Shown: in pieces, positions 9,801 through 20,576 of the stretch
Position numbering within the stretch: the stretch's first letter is position 1
Layout of the letters: the number at the start of each line of letters is the position of its first letter
From: Sphingopyxis sp. L1A2A
GTDB lineage: Bacteria; Pseudomonadota; Alphaproteobacteria; Sphingomonadales; Sphingomonadaceae
Length of the DNA: 64,000 nucleotides
NCBI RefSeq assembly: GCF_005502465.1
Contig: NZ_SCOT01000005.1
Location: 62,001 to 126,000 of the forward strand
Reading direction: 5' to 3'
Position numbers and translations under genes: made by a program
Notes under the pieces: model-generated
Told to the model about the DNA's origin: nothing
The model's input: the letters and a program-made list of their open reading frames with translations, nothing else
The model's database searches: none

Positions 9801-9846
9801 TCCTGATCGGCCACCGTCCTCCGGCACTGGATCGGGAGGGATTGCC

Positions 9847-11034
9847 ATGATGCGCTGGATTGCCGCCGCGCTTGTCTTGACGGCCACGCCCGCCACCGCC
9901 GACGAGGCGCGCTTCGACAAGGCCCTGGACGATTTTCGCGCGGTGCATCGCGCCGAAATGCGCCGGTCGAATATCGTCGGGAGCAGCTTCTACGTCGTGC
10001 TGCGCGGCCGGACGGTCGTTGCCGATCATCGGGGCGAGCAGGATGCCGAGGCGCATGTCCCGGTCGATGCGCAGACGATCTATCACTGGGCGTCGATCAC
10101 CAAGACGATGACGGGAATCGCGATCATGCAGCTGCGCGATCGCGGCCTGCTGTCGCTCGACGATCCGATTGTCAAATATGTCCCGGAACTTATGGCGGTG
10201 CATAATCCGCATGGCGACACGGGCGCGATCACGCTGCGCCAGCTGATGAGCCACAGCGCGGGCTTTCGGAGCGGAACCTGGCCGTGGCGCGGCCATGACT
10301 GGCAGCCGTTCGAGCCGGCCAGCTGGTCGCAGCTGGCGGCGATGCTGCCCTATACCAAGGTCGAGTTTAAGCCCGGCAGCCGCTTCAGCTACTCCAACCC
10401 CGGCATCGTCTATCTGGGTCAGGTGATCGAGCGGCTGTCGGGCGAGGATTATGAAGTCTATATTGACAAGAATATCCTGAAGCCGCTGGGCATGCACGCC
10501 AGCACGTTCGACCGCACCCCGCCGCACCTGATGCCGCACCGATCGCACAGCTATACTATTCGCGACGGCAAGCGCGTGGCGGCGCCGTTCGATGTCGATA
10601 CCGGGGTGACGGTGTCGAACGGCGGGCTCAACGCGCCAATGCCCGACATGGCAAAATATGCGGCGTTCCTGCTCGGCGATCCGGCGCGGCAATCCGACTA
10701 TGATCTGGTACTGAAACGGTCTTCGCTGGAGGACATGTGGACGCCGCAAATTTCGGCGGGCGAGGACTTCACGCAGGGTCGCATGGCGACGACGACGCAG
10801 AGCGGCTTGGCCTTTTTCATCGATCGCAGCGCGGCGGTGCGGTTTGTCGGGCATAATGGCGACCAGAACGGCTTTCGCGCCTACCTTAGCCTGTGCCCCG
10901 ACCAGCGGGTCGGCAGCCTGCTGGCCTTCAACACCGAGACGCGCGGGGTGCAGAATAGCCCCGCCAATCGCGACACGGCGGAATCGCGCATCGCGCTGGC
11001 GACCGACAGTTTGTGCGAGGCGCTGGCGAAATAG
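9847..11034 (+). CDS. Exported serine hydrolase, class C beta-lactamase family
   Basis: 395 residues with a signal peptide (MMRWIAAALVLTATPATA). The PBP/beta-lactamase serine fold is supported by SITK with Ser83 and Lys86, the Tyr motif YSN around Tyr182, and a late HNGDQNG in place of KTG. The family includes D-aminopeptidases, esterases and penicillin-binding-like proteins as well as true AmpC enzymes; nothing shows resistance activity. The ATG at 9847 is chosen because GGGAGGG precedes it and the signal peptide begins there. An upstream frame to 9766 overlaps the Anbu gene and is unlikely. Periplasmic location expected. Confidence 0.85.
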   Translation: MMRWIAAALVLTATPATADEARFDKALDDFRAVHRAEMRRSNIVGSSFYVVLRGRTVVADHRGEQDAEAHVPVDAQTIYHWASITKTMTGIAIMQLRDRGLLSLDDPIVKYVPELMAVHNPHGDTGAITLRQLMSHSAGFRSGTWPWRGHDWQPFEPASWSQLAAMLPYTKVEFKPGSRFSYSNPGIVYLGQVIERLSGEDYEVYIDKNILKPLGMHASTFDRTPPHLMPHRSHSYTIRDGKRVAAPFDVDTGVTVSNGGLNAPMPDMAKYAAFLLGDPARQSDYDLVLKRSSLEDMWTPQISAGEDFTQGRMATTTQSGLAFFIDRSAAVRFVGHNGDQNGFRAYLSLCPDQRVGSLLAFNTETRGVQNSPANRDTAESRIALATDSLCEALAK

Positions 11035-11056
11035 TCCGACTCTATCGTCACCCCAT

Positions 11057-11128
11057 CGTCACCCCGGACTGGTCCGGGGTCAAAGGGCGCGCCGTCGCGA
11101 TGGATCCCGGATCAAGTCCGGGATGACG
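11057..11128. repeat. Palindromic repeat, family B (copy 3, one shortened arm)
   Basis: The left arm has lost part of its inner stem (CCCCGGACTGGTCCGGGGT) while the right arm keeps the full form (GATCCCGGATCAAGTCCGGG). It fills the gap between the convergent serine-hydrolase and acs genes and could serve as a two-way terminator stem. Confidence 0.8.
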
Positions 11129-11135
11129 ATAGAGG

Positions 11136-13103
<1,968 letters not shown>

Positions 13104-13244
13104 TTGACGACTCTCCCGCTAATGTTCTGACGACGCTCTCCCTATTCGATAGGCTGGATCGCGGCGAGCAAGCAAATCTTGAAACCCCAATATCGGTTCG
13201 CATCGTGCGAAGTCGAGATGCCGCTCGGCAACGCCCGCCTTCAT

Positions 13245-13296
13245 GGTGTCTCGACCCTTCGGCACGCTCAGGACAGGCTTCGCTCGACACGAACGG
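13245..13296. repeat. Palindromic repeat, family A (degenerate copy)
   Basis: GGTGTCTCGACCC at one end and GCTCGACACGAACGG at the other are recognisable family-A arm pieces, but the middle is replaced by a CGGCACGCTCAGGACAGG-type segment. It lies in the 240-bp gap between the divergent acs and aldehyde dehydrogenase genes. The rest of that gap (13104-13345) shows no gene. Confidence 0.6.
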
Positions 13297-13345
13297 GGAG
13301 AGGGGATTAGAGGGCGGCGCAAGGATGAACACGAGAGGAAAAACA

Positions 13346-14845
13346 ATGGCCGGGATCGGCGAAGACGTCGGACTGTTGCTGGACGCGCTGGGTGTTGACC
13401 GCGCGGCATGGACCGACGGGTCGATGCCGTCGGCGACGCCGCTGACCGGCGAGCAGCTGGGCATGGTGCAGGTTGTCGATGGCGCGGCGATCGACGAGCG
13501 GCTCAATGCAGCGACGGCTGCGTTCCGCGCCTGGCGCCAAGTCCCGGCGCCGCGGCGCGGCGAACTGGTGCGATTGTGGGGTGAGGAACTGCGCGCCGCC
13601 AAGGACGATCTGGCGAAGCTGGTGACGATCGAGGCGGGCAAGATTCCGTCGGAGGGTGCGGGCGAAGTGCAGGAGATGATCGACATCTGCGACTTCGCCG
13701 TCGGACTGTCGCGGCAATTATATGGCCTGACCATCGCGACCGAGCGGCCGGGGCACCGGATGATGGAGGTGTGGCACCCGCTGGGCGTCGTGGGCGTCAT
13801 CTCGGCGTTCAATTTTCCGGTGGCGGTGTGGGCGTGGAATGCCGCGCTGGCGCTGGTGTGCGGCAACAGCGTGGTGTGGAAACCGTCCGAAAAGACGCCG
13901 CTCACCGCACTCGCGACGCAGGCGATTTTCGCGCGCGCGGTGGCGCGCTTCGGTGATGCACCCGACGGGTTGGCGCAACTGCTGATCGGCGGGCGCGAGG
14001 CGGGCGAGGCGCTGGTCGACGACAAGCGCGTCGCGCTCGTCTCGGCGACCGGGTCGACGCGGATGGGCCGCGCCGTCGCGCCGCGGCTGGCGGAGCGGTT
14101 CGCGCGCGCGATCCTCGAGCTTGGCGGCAACAATGGCGTGATCGTCGCGCCCTCGGCGGACCTTGATCTGGCGCTGCGCGGCGTTGCCTTCGGGGCGATG
14201 GGGACCGCGGGTCAGCGTTGTACGACGACGCGGCGCCTGTTCCTGCACGATAGCATTTACGACGGTTTCGTTGCCAGGCTGAAGGCGGCTTATGCCAGCG
14301 TCGGCGTCGGCAACCCGCTGGAGGGCGAGGTGCTCGTCGGGCCGCTGATCGACCGCGCGGCGTATGAGATGATGCAGCAGGCGCTGGCCGCCGCCTCAGC
14401 CGCCGGGGGCGTCATCCACGGCGGCACGCGGGTCGGCGAGGGGGCGAGCTATTATGTGAAACCCGCGCTGGTCGAAATGCCGGGGCAGGTCGGTCCGGTG
14501 CTTGAGGAGACGTTCGCGCCGATCCTCTATGTGATGCGCTATTATGACTTGGGCGCGGTGATCGACCTGCACAATGATGTCGCGGCGGGGCTTTCGTCAG
14601 CGATCTTCACCACCGACATGCGCGAGGCCGAGCGGTTTCTGGTCGCGAGTGATTGTGGGATTGCCAACGTCAATCTGGGCACGTCGGGCGCCGAGATAGG
14701 GGGTGCGTTCGGCGGTGAAAAAGAAACCGGCGGCGGGCGCGAGAGCGGGTCGGACGCATGGCGCCAATATATGCGGCGGGCGACGAATACGGTGAATTAT
14801 TCGGATGCGCTGCCGCTGGCGCAGGGGGTTTCGTTCGAGATCTAG
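13346..14845 (+). CDS. amaB: ALDH7-type aldehyde dehydrogenase (likely alpha-aminoadipic semialdehyde dehydrogenase)
   Basis: 499 residues with an NAD(P)-dependent aldehyde dehydrogenase fold. AFNFPVAVWAWNAALALV and WKPSEKTPLTALA are typical of the ALDH7 (antiquitin/AmaB) branch, which oxidises alpha-aminoadipic semialdehyde in lysine breakdown. The general-base Glu lies in ELGGNNG and the nucleophile Cys in GQRCTTTRR. Start: ATG at 13346 with GAGAGG at suitable spacing; an upstream ATG at 13325 would add seven residues. No other lysine-degradation gene is adjacent, so the substrate rests on subfamily resemblance. Confidence 0.85.
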   Translation: MAGIGEDVGLLLDALGVDRAAWTDGSMPSATPLTGEQLGMVQVVDGAAIDERLNAATAAFRAWRQVPAPRRGELVRLWGEELRAAKDDLAKLVTIEAGKIPSEGAGEVQEMIDICDFAVGLSRQLYGLTIATERPGHRMMEVWHPLGVVGVISAFNFPVAVWAWNAALALVCGNSVVWKPSEKTPLTALATQAIFARAVARFGDAPDGLAQLLIGGREAGEALVDDKRVALVSATGSTRMGRAVAPRLAERFARAILELGGNNGVIVAPSADLDLALRGVAFGAMGTAGQRCTTTRRLFLHDSIYDGFVARLKAAYASVGVGNPLEGEVLVGPLIDRAAYEMMQQALAAASAAGGVIHGGTRVGEGASYYVKPALVEMPGQVGPVLEETFAPILYVMRYYDLGAVIDLHNDVAAGLSSAIFTTDMREAERFLVASDCGIANVNLGTSGAEIGGAFGGEKETGGGRESGSDAWRQYMRRATNTVNYSDALPLAQGVSFEI

Positions 14846-14847
14846 TG

Positions 14848-14869
14848 CCCCTCCCGCAAGCGGGAGGGG
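14848..14869. terminator. Bidirectional terminator-like hairpin
   Basis: Perfect 9-bp stem CCCCTCCCG / CGGGAGGGG with a 4-base CAAG loop, between the convergent stop codons of the ALDH (14845) and thiolase-like (14873) genes. There is no real T-tract, so efficiency is uncertain. Confidence 0.55.
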
Positions 14870-14872
14870 AGA

Positions 14873-16375
14873 TTAGACCGCGCGCCAGCCGAAGCCCTCA
14901 TCAAGTGCCACGATCTGCCCCGCCGCACCAACCGGCTCCACCTTTCCATCGGTCAGGAACGCCAGCATCGCCGCATCGCCAATATCGACATGCGCCAGCG
15001 TGCGCTTGTCCTCCGGCGCCCGCGCCACAACAACCCCGGCCTTTGGACCGCCATCGCGGCCATAAAATACCGTATAGCTTTCGATCGTCGCCGGCCCGGC
15101 ATAATCCTCGGCCAAATCGGGCACCGGGCCGCGCCGAGCTTCGGCTTCGGCCTGGTAATCGAAATCCTGCGGGAAGCTCGCCGCCGCGATCGGCTCGCGC
15201 CCCAGCACGATGCAATGATTGTCGGTCGCAAAACCGCCGTTGGCGAACAGAAAGCCATGGCGGCCCTCGGCGCGCAGGCGATCGACCATCGAGACAATGG
15301 CATGGCTCATATAGTTTGCGATCGGGCCGCCGCCAAAGGTCAACCCGCCGAACACCGTCGCGGGCCGATCGACCGGCCAGCCAAGGATGCGCCGCGCCAT
15401 TTTAGGCACGCAGGGGAAGCAGCTGTAGAGTTCGACATGATCGAAATCCCGCGCCGTCATGCCGTTGAGCGCGAGGGTGCGGGTGATCGACGTTTCCATG
15501 CTGACGCTACCGTCATAGCGGTCGCGGTGGAGGATGCTCGCGGGCTCCTTGGCCGCGGCGCCCATGCCGACGTAGATCAGGCGGTCCTCGGGGATGCCGC
15601 GCCGCCACGCTTCGGCGAGGCTGGCGACGATAAATCCGGCGCCCTGGTTCACCGACGAATTGGCGACCATCAGCTTGGAATAGGGAAAGGCGATCGGCCG
15701 GTTGCGTTCATCGACGGTCAGGATGTCCGCAGCCGAGGTGGGCTTGCGGATCCACGCGCCGTCATTGGCGGCGGCGACTTCGGAAAAGCGCGACCAGATT
15801 TCGGCGCTTTCTGTTTGTGCCTCGGTGAGGCTCTGCCCCCACGCGGCGCGGGTCGCATTTTCATAGAGCGGATAAACATCGACCGGCGCGGCCAGCCCGT
15901 GCAACTGGGCGTAGTTCGGTTCGCGCCGCGTCGCGACTTTGCGGATCGCATTATAGCTTTTGTCCTCGCCGCTCGCGGCCTTGGCGGCGCGGCCCGCGGC
16001 GGTACGCAATGCTTCGCCGCCGATGATCGCCGCGAGTTTGATCTCGCCCGCGCCGATGCGGTTCGCGGCCTCGTTGAGCAGGCGCACCGGGGTGTCGCCG
16101 TGCGGCGCGGCGGACTGATAGTTGATCGCGGGCGTCGCCCCGATCGCGGCGGCGAGGGGTTCGCACAGTTTGCCGAGGTGGTGAAAGCTGATCTGATCGA
16201 CGATCGCCAGACTGTCGAGGTCGGCCAGCGGCACGCCAGCGTCCTCGGCAGCGATCCGGAGCGCCGCGACCATCAGCCCGAGCGAATCGAGACCGTCGTC
16301 GGGATCCTCGGGCCGGTCGTTTACCTGTCCGACACCGATGATGACGGGAATGCGCTCGGGATCGGTCATCGTCAT
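14873..16375 (-). CDS. Thiolase-like (SCP-x type) acetyl-CoA acetyltransferase homologue
   Basis: 500 residues: a thiolase-fold N-terminal portion followed by the extra C-terminal OB-like domain found in some acetyl-CoA acetyltransferase homologues. GGLTFGGGPIANYMSHAI corresponds to the late thiolase His region, and YSCFPC may hold the second Cys. Where canonical thiolases carry the acyl-accepting Cys, this protein has a YQSAAPHGDTPVRLLNEA stretch without Cys, so it may not thiolyse acyl-CoA directly. Its ATG is one base after the stop of the upstream enoyl-CoA hydratase gene, so they form an operon under the operator at 17209. A role in fatty-acid, sterol or branched acyl-CoA breakdown is inferred. 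Confidence 0.8.
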   Translation of the reverse strand: MTMTDPERIPVIIGVGQVNDRPEDPDDGLDSLGLMVAALRIAAEDAGVPLADLDSLAIVDQISFHHLGKLCEPLAAAIGATPAINYQSAAPHGDTPVRLLNEAANRIGAGEIKLAAIIGGEALRTAAGRAAKAASGEDKSYNAIRKVATRREPNYAQLHGLAAPVDVYPLYENATRAAWGQSLTEAQTESAEIWSRFSEVAAANDGAWIRKPTSAADILTVDERNRPIAFPYSKLMVANSSVNQGAGFIVASLAEAWRRGIPEDRLIYVGMGAAAKEPASILHRDRYDGSVSMETSITRTLALNGMTARDFDHVELYSCFPCVPKMARRILGWPVDRPATVFGGLTFGGGPIANYMSHAIVSMVDRLRAEGRHGFLFANGGFATDNHCIVLGREPIAAASFPQDFDYQAEAEARRGPVPDLAEDYAGPATIESYTVFYGRDGGPKAGVVVARAPEDKRTLAHVDIGDAAMLAFLTDGKVEPVGAAGQIVALDEGFGWRAV

Positions 16376-16376
16376 T

Positions 16377-17171
16377 TTAGCGCGCCTTCCACTCGGGCTT
16401 GCGCTTTTCGGCAAAGGCGCGCGGGCCTTCGCGCGCGTCTTCGCTGCGCATCAGCGCGGTGCGTTCGAGCGTGTTAGCTTCCCAAAAGGGCGCGTCGGCG
16501 GCGATGCGGCCCTCATGGATGCCGAGCGCGACGCGCTTCGATGCCTGCACCGACAGCGGCGCGTTGGCGGCGATCTTTTCGGCGATCGCGATCGCGGTGG
16601 GCAGCAGCTCGGCAAGCGGCACGACATGGTTGACGAGGCCGAATTCGGCGGCGCGCGCGGCGGGGATCGGGTCGCCGGTCAGCATATATTCCATCGCCAG
16701 CTTGCGCGGCAGCTGCTGCGCCAAGCGGAACGCGCCGCCCGCGGCGGCGAACAGCCCGACCTTGACCTCGGGCAGGCCGAATTGCGCATGATCGGCGGCG
16801 ATGATGATGTCGCTCATCAGCGCGATTTCGCAGCCGCCGCCGAAGGCGAAGCCGTTGACCGCGGCGATGATCGGCTTCGAGATCGGGTGCGACACCATGC
16901 CGGCAAACCCCCACGCCTGCTGCGCCGGATCGTCGGGATAGAGGCTTTCGCCGCGCGACAAGGCAACTAGGTCGGCCCCCGCGCAAAAGCTCTTGTCGCC
17001 TGCGCCGGTGATGACGACGGCGCGGATTTCGGGATCGGTTTCGGCGGTTTCGAGCGCGGTGCCGATGCCGATATGGACCGCGGCGTTGACCGCGTTGCGT
17101 GCTTCGGGGCGGTTGATCGTGACGATCAGGACGTGGCCGCGGCGTTCGGTGAGGATGGTGGTGTCGGTCAT
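16377..17171 (-). CDS. Enoyl-CoA hydratase/isomerase (crotonase) family protein
   Basis: 264 residues, the usual crotonase length. Visible are the CoA-binding oxyanion-hole segment SFCAGADL, the second oxyanion motif NGFAFGGGCEIAL with a catalytic-position Glu, and LPEVKVGLF with the second Glu region. It would hydrate enoyl-CoA in beta-oxidation-type pathways; the exact chain or substrate cannot be assigned. It is the first gene of a two-gene operon with the thiolase homologue and has a perfect palindrome 38 bp upstream. Confidence 0.92.
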   Translation of the reverse strand: MTDTTILTERRGHVLIVTINRPEARNAVNAAVHIGIGTALETAETDPEIRAVVITGAGDKSFCAGADLVALSRGESLYPDDPAQQAWGFAGMVSHPISKPIIAAVNGFAFGGGCEIALMSDIIIAADHAQFGLPEVKVGLFAAAGGAFRLAQQLPRKLAMEYMLTGDPIPAARAAEFGLVNHVVPLAELLPTAIAIAEKIAANAPLSVQASKRVALGIHEGRIAADAPFWEANTLERTALMRSEDAREGPRAFAEKRKPEWKAR

Positions 17172-17208
17172 CGCGAATCTCTCCCTTTGGCGGGAGTATC
17201 GCGGTTGG

Positions 17209-17224
17209 TTGACGTTTACGTCAA
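17209..17224. promoter_or_regulatory. Operator-like palindrome TTGACG-TTTA-CGTCAA
   Basis: Perfect 6-bp inverted arms, 38 bp upstream of the enoyl-CoA hydratase start. It is nearly identical to the site at 1592 (one spacer base differs). Its position before an acyl-CoA catabolic operon fits a LiuR- or FadR-like regulator, which is inferred. Confidence 0.65.
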
Positions 17225-17230
17225 CTGTAA

Positions 17231-17359
17231 TCCTCCCTGTGGCGAAGCCATGGGGAGGGGGACCGTCCGCAGGATGGTGGAGGGGCGGCGACGTCGCGTC
17301 ATGGCCCCTCCGTCAGCGGCTACGCCGCCGCCACCTCCCCATCGCTGCGCGACAGAGAG
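17231..17359. repeat. Long palindromic repeat, family C (copy 1)
   Basis: About 129 bp starting TCCTCCCTGTGGCGAAGCC and ending GCGACAGAGAG. Outer arms (CTCCCTGT.. / ..CATCGCTGCGCGACAG) and inner parts (GGTGGAGGGGC / GCCCCTCCGTC) pair. It lies between the convergent-side end of the transaldolase gene and the operator of the enoyl-CoA hydratase. A second copy is at 57791-57925. Confidence 0.8.
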
Positions 17360-17368
17360 TATGAGTCG

Positions 17369-18019
17369 TTAAATCGACTGGCCGGTCTTCGCCCAATCGG
17401 CGAGGAAGCCTTCGATGCCCTTTTCGGTCAGGATATGCTTGAACAGCCCCTTGATCACCGACGGCGGCGCGGTCATCACGTCGGCGCCGATCTTGGCGGC
17501 TTCGAGCACATGGATGCCGTGGCGCACGCTGGCGACGAGGATTTCGGTCTCATAGCCGTAATTGTCATAGATCAGCCGGATGTCGGAAATCAGCTGCATC
17601 CCGTCGAAGCCATTGTCGTCGTGACGGCCGACGAAGGGCGAGACGAAGGTCGCGCCGGCCTTTGCCGCGAGCAGCGCCTGCGCCGCCGAGAAGCAGAGCG
17701 TGACATTGACCATCGTGCCGTCGCCGGTCAGCGCCTTGCACGTTTTCAGCCCGTCGATCGTCAGCGGCACCTTGATGCAAACGTTAGGAGCGATCTTGCG
17801 GAGAATTTCGGCCTCTTTCATCATCGTTGCATGGTCGAGCGCGACGACTTCGGCCGACACCGGGCCGGTGGTGAGGGCGCAGATTTCGCGCGTCACTTCC
17901 TTGAAATCGCGCCCTGACTTGGCGATCAGCGACGGGTTGGTGGTGACCCCGTCGAGCAGGCCGGTCGCGGCGAGTTCCTGGATGTCGGCGATTTCGGCGG
18001 TGTCGGCGAAGAATTTCAT
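17369..18019 (-). CDS. tal: Transaldolase (short, TalC/Fsa type)
   Basis: 216 residues, characteristic of the short transaldolase/fructose-6-phosphate aldolase group. It starts [10 protein letters not shown] and carries VTTNPSL, the Schiff-base Lys in NVCIKVPLT, and SPFVGRHDD. It works in the non-oxidative pentose phosphate pathway. Fsa and TalC activities differ by a few active-site residues that I cannot judge here. It is a single gene flanked by two different palindromic repeats (families C and B). Confidence 0.93.
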   Translation of the reverse strand: MKFFADTAEIADIQELAATGLLDGVTTNPSLIAKSGRDFKEVTREICALTTGPVSAEVVALDHATMMKEAEILRKIAPNVCIKVPLTIDGLKTCKALTGDGTMVNVTLCFSAAQALLAAKAGATFVSPFVGRHDDNGFDGMQLISDIRLIYDNYGYETEILVASVRHGIHVLEAAKIGADVMTAPPSVIKGLFKHILTEKGIEGFLADWAKTGQSI

Positions 18020-18101
18020 GGCGCGGGCTTTCTGTCGGAAGGGCGATTCGGGTGTTGCCGGTCCCCTAGAGCAATGCGCGCGAAATATGAACCGTCACGA
18101 C

Positions 18102-18190
18102 CCCACTTTCGTCATCCCGGACTTGATCCGGGATCCATAGCCGCGGCCGCCGCATGGACCCCGGATCAAGTCCGGGGTGACGAAAGTGGG
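18102..18190. repeat. Palindromic repeat, family B (copy 4, extended arms)
   Basis: The longest-armed copy. Arms of about 37 bp (18102-18138 and 18154-18190) differ at two positions; the pairing continues outside the core as CCCACTTTC/GAAAGTGGG. It lies between the divergent transaldolase and radA genes, ending 44 bp before the radA start, so it occupies their promoter region. Confidence 0.85.
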
Positions 18191-18233
18191 AAAGGGCTAG
18201 CGTTCCACCTTTGTTCCTATTATGCGAAGCCGC

Positions 18234-19595
18234 ATGGCCAAAGCAAAACGTCAATATGTCTGTCAGAATTGCGGCTCCGCCACCTATCGCTGGCAAGGGC
18301 AATGCGCCGATTGCGGCGAGTGGAACACATTGGTCGAAGAGGCCGGCGAGACCGTCTTTTCGGCCAAGCACGACCTGAGCAAAGGCGGGCGGACGATCGC
18401 GCTTGAAACGCTGAATGCCGAAAGCAAGATGCCCGAGCGGATGCTGTGCGGGATCGCTGAATTCGACCGTGCGCTGGGCGGCGGCTTCGTCGCAGGGTCG
18501 GCGACGCTGATCGGCGGCGACCCGGGGATTGGCAAATCGACCTTGCTGCTCCAAGCGGCGGGACGGCTCGCGCAGGCGGGCAAGTCGGTCGTCTATATCA
18601 GCGGCGAGGAAGCCGCGGCGCAGGTGCGGCTGCGCGCGCAGCGGCTGGGGCTGGGCGATGCGCCGGTGGCGCTCGCCAGCGCGACGTCGGTGCGCGACAT
18701 ATTGGCGACGCTCGACCGCCAGACCGCCGATTTCGTCGTCATCGATTCGATCCAGACGATGCACAGCGACCTGATCGACAGCGCGCCGGGGACGGTCAGC
18801 CAGGTGCGCGCGAGCGCGCAGGAGCTGATCCGTTATGCCAAGGACAGCGATGCGGCGATCGTGCTGGTCGGCCATGTCACCAAGGACGGGACGATCGCCG
18901 GGCCGCGCGTGCTCGAACATATGGTCGATACCGTGCTGGCGTTCGAGGGCGAGCGCAGCCACCAGTACCGCATCCTGCGCGCGGTGAAGAACCGTTTCGG
19001 CGGCACCGACGAGATCGGGGTGTTCGCGATGGGCGAGGAGGGGCTGGGCGAGGTGTCGAACCCGTCGAGCCTGTTCCTGACCGACCGCAGCCGCGATGTG
19101 CCGGGATCGGTGGTGTTTCCCGCACTGGAAGGCACGCGCCCAGTGCTGGTCGAGGTGCAGGCGCTTACCGTGCGGCTGGCGAGCGGCGCGACGCCGCGGC
19201 GCGCGGTCGTCGGGTGGGACAGCGGCCGGCTGGCGATGGTGCTCGCGGTCCTGGAGGCGCGCTGCGGGCTGCAAATGGGCGCCGCCGAAGTCTATCTCAA
19301 CATCGCGGGCGGCTACCGGCTGACCGATCCCGCCGCCGACCTCGCGGTCGCCGCGGCGCTGATTTCGGCGTTCAGCGAGCGGCCGGTGCCCGCCGACGCC
19401 ATCGTCTTCGGCGAATTGTCGCTGTCGGGTGAAGTGCGGCAGGTGTCGCACGACGGGCTGCGGCTGCGTGAGGCCGCAAAGCTGGGTTTTTCGCGCGGCT
19501 GGGGGCCGCAGGGCATGAAGCCGGTCGGTGGAATAGCGGTGACCGCTTTCGCACGGCTCGGCGAACTCGTTGACCTGATGCTCGGTCGCGACTAG
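18234..19595 (+). CDS. radA: DNA repair protein RadA
   Basis: 453 residues, family length. An N-terminal C4 zinc finger (CQNCG...CADCG) is followed by a RecA-like ATPase core with Walker A GGDPGIGKST and the RadA-specific KNRFGGTDE (KNRFG motif). A C-terminal Lon-protease-like domain includes LSLSGEVRQV. RadA is a branch-migration helicase acting in recombination and repair. The ATG at 18234 is chosen because MAKAKRQYVC is the normal family beginning; an ATG at 18222 adds four residues. The next gene (cvpA) follows after 10 bp, suggesting one transcript. Confidence 0.96.
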   Translation: MAKAKRQYVCQNCGSATYRWQGQCADCGEWNTLVEEAGETVFSAKHDLSKGGRTIALETLNAESKMPERMLCGIAEFDRALGGGFVAGSATLIGGDPGIGKSTLLLQAAGRLAQAGKSVVYISGEEAAAQVRLRAQRLGLGDAPVALASATSVRDILATLDRQTADFVVIDSIQTMHSDLIDSAPGTVSQVRASAQELIRYAKDSDAAIVLVGHVTKDGTIAGPRVLEHMVDTVLAFEGERSHQYRILRAVKNRFGGTDEIGVFAMGEEGLGEVSNPSSLFLTDRSRDVPGSVVFPALEGTRPVLVEVQALTVRLASGATPRRAVVGWDSGRLAMVLAVLEARCGLQMGAAEVYLNIAGGYRLTDPAADLAVAAALISAFSERPVPADAIVFGELSLSGEVRQVSHDGLRLREAAKLGFSRGWGPQGMKPVGGIAVTAFARLGELVDLMLGRD

Positions 19596-19605
19596 CCACC
19601 CCTGA

Positions 19606-20151
19606 ATGGGAAGTCTGACAGCTCTGGATATCCTCGTACTGACGCTCGTCGGCGGCAGCGCGGTGCTCGGTTTTTCGCGCGGCCTGGTGCAGGAAGTGAC
19701 GACGTTGCTCGCCTGGATCCTGGCGATTGCGGCGGTGCGCTTCTTTCATCCGGCTGTCACCGACCTGCTCACCGGTTGGGTCGGCAGCGGCGGCGGCGCG
19801 GCGATGCTGGCGTTCGTGTTGCTGTTCGGCGGCGTGTTCGCCTTTGCCAAATGGGGATCGCGCGCGATGGGACAGCGCAGCCGTGCCTCGCTCGTCGGCG
19901 GTTTCGACCGCGGGCTGGGGGCGGGATTCGGCGCGGTGAAGGGGCTGATGATCGCGGCGCTGGGCTTCATGGTGCTGACGCTGCTTTACGACATCGGCTA
20001 TGGCAACGCCCAGCGCCCGACGTGGATGACCGACAGCCGCACCTATCCCGCGCTCAACGCGACGAGCCAGGCGCTGAGCCAGGTGATCGCCGAGCGCCGC
20101 GCGGAAGCACGCGAGGCGGAGGCCGGTCAGAAGGACGCGCCGACGCCATGA
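19606..20151 (+). CDS. cvpA: CvpA family membrane protein
   Basis: 181 residues with four predicted membrane segments. The N-terminal LTALDILVLTLVGGSAVLGF, the FSRGLVQEV loop and the second half GFDRGLGAGFGAVKGLM are typical of CvpA, a colicin V production/envelope stress protein. Located in the inner membrane. The cytoplasmic tail is charged (AERRAEAREAEAGQK). Its stop overlaps the next start (ATGA), so radA-cvpA-NifU-like-kef form a compact string on the plus strand. Confidence 0.9.
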   Translation: MGSLTALDILVLTLVGGSAVLGFSRGLVQEVTTLLAWILAIAAVRFFHPAVTDLLTGWVGSGGGAAMLAFVLLFGGVFAFAKWGSRAMGQRSRASLVGGFDRGLGAGFGAVKGLMIAALGFMVLTLLYDIGYGNAQRPTWMTDSRTYPALNATSQALSQVIAERRAEAREAEAGQKDAPTP

Positions 20152-20576
20152 GCGCGCCGCTGTATAACCGCGATATTTTGGCGCTGGCGGTGGCGACCGC
20201 TGACCATCTGCCCAATCCCGACGCGCGCTATCACGCGACCGCGCGGGCGCCGCTGTGCGGCAGCCGCATCCTCCTCGACCTCGACGCCGATGACGCTGGG
20301 CGGGTGACCGGGATCGGCATGCATGTCGAAGCCTGCGCGCTGGGACAGGCCGCCGCGACGCTGCTGGCGCGCCACGTCAAGGGGCGCAGCCGCGACGAGA
20401 TCCGTGATGCGCGCGATGCGATCGCGGGCTGGTTCGGTGGCACCGGCGACGTTCCCGATTGGCCGGGGTTCGATCTGCTCGCTCCGGCGCGGGACTATCC
20501 GGCGCGGCAGGGGGCGATCCTGCTGCCGTTCGACGCCGCGATCCTGGCGCTCGAGAAACAGGGCGTGCGGGTATGA
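20148..20576 (+). CDS. Iron-sulfur cluster assembly scaffold (NifU/IscU-like) protein
   Basis: 142 residues related to the NifU N-terminal/IscU scaffold fold: a LYNRDILALA opening, APLCGSRI with the first Cys, and VEACALGQAAATLL with a second Cys. The third scaffold Cys is not obvious, so this is a divergent member that may carry or trim clusters differently. It overlaps the cvpA stop by four bases, and its own stop overlaps the start of the Kef gene (ATGA), so all are translationally coupled. Cytoplasmic. Confidence 0.75.
   Translation: MSAPLYNRDILALAVATADHLPNPDARYHATARAPLCGSRILLDLDADDAGRVTGIGMHVEACALGQAAATLLARHVKGRSRDEIRDARDAIAGWFGGTGDVPDWPGFDLLAPARDYPARQGAILLPFDAAILALEKQGVRV

Noticed and set aside
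9847-11034. Antibiotic-resistance beta-lactamase
   Set aside because: The fold is right, but the KTG motif is changed and the family contains many peptidases and esterases, so resistance cannot be claimed.
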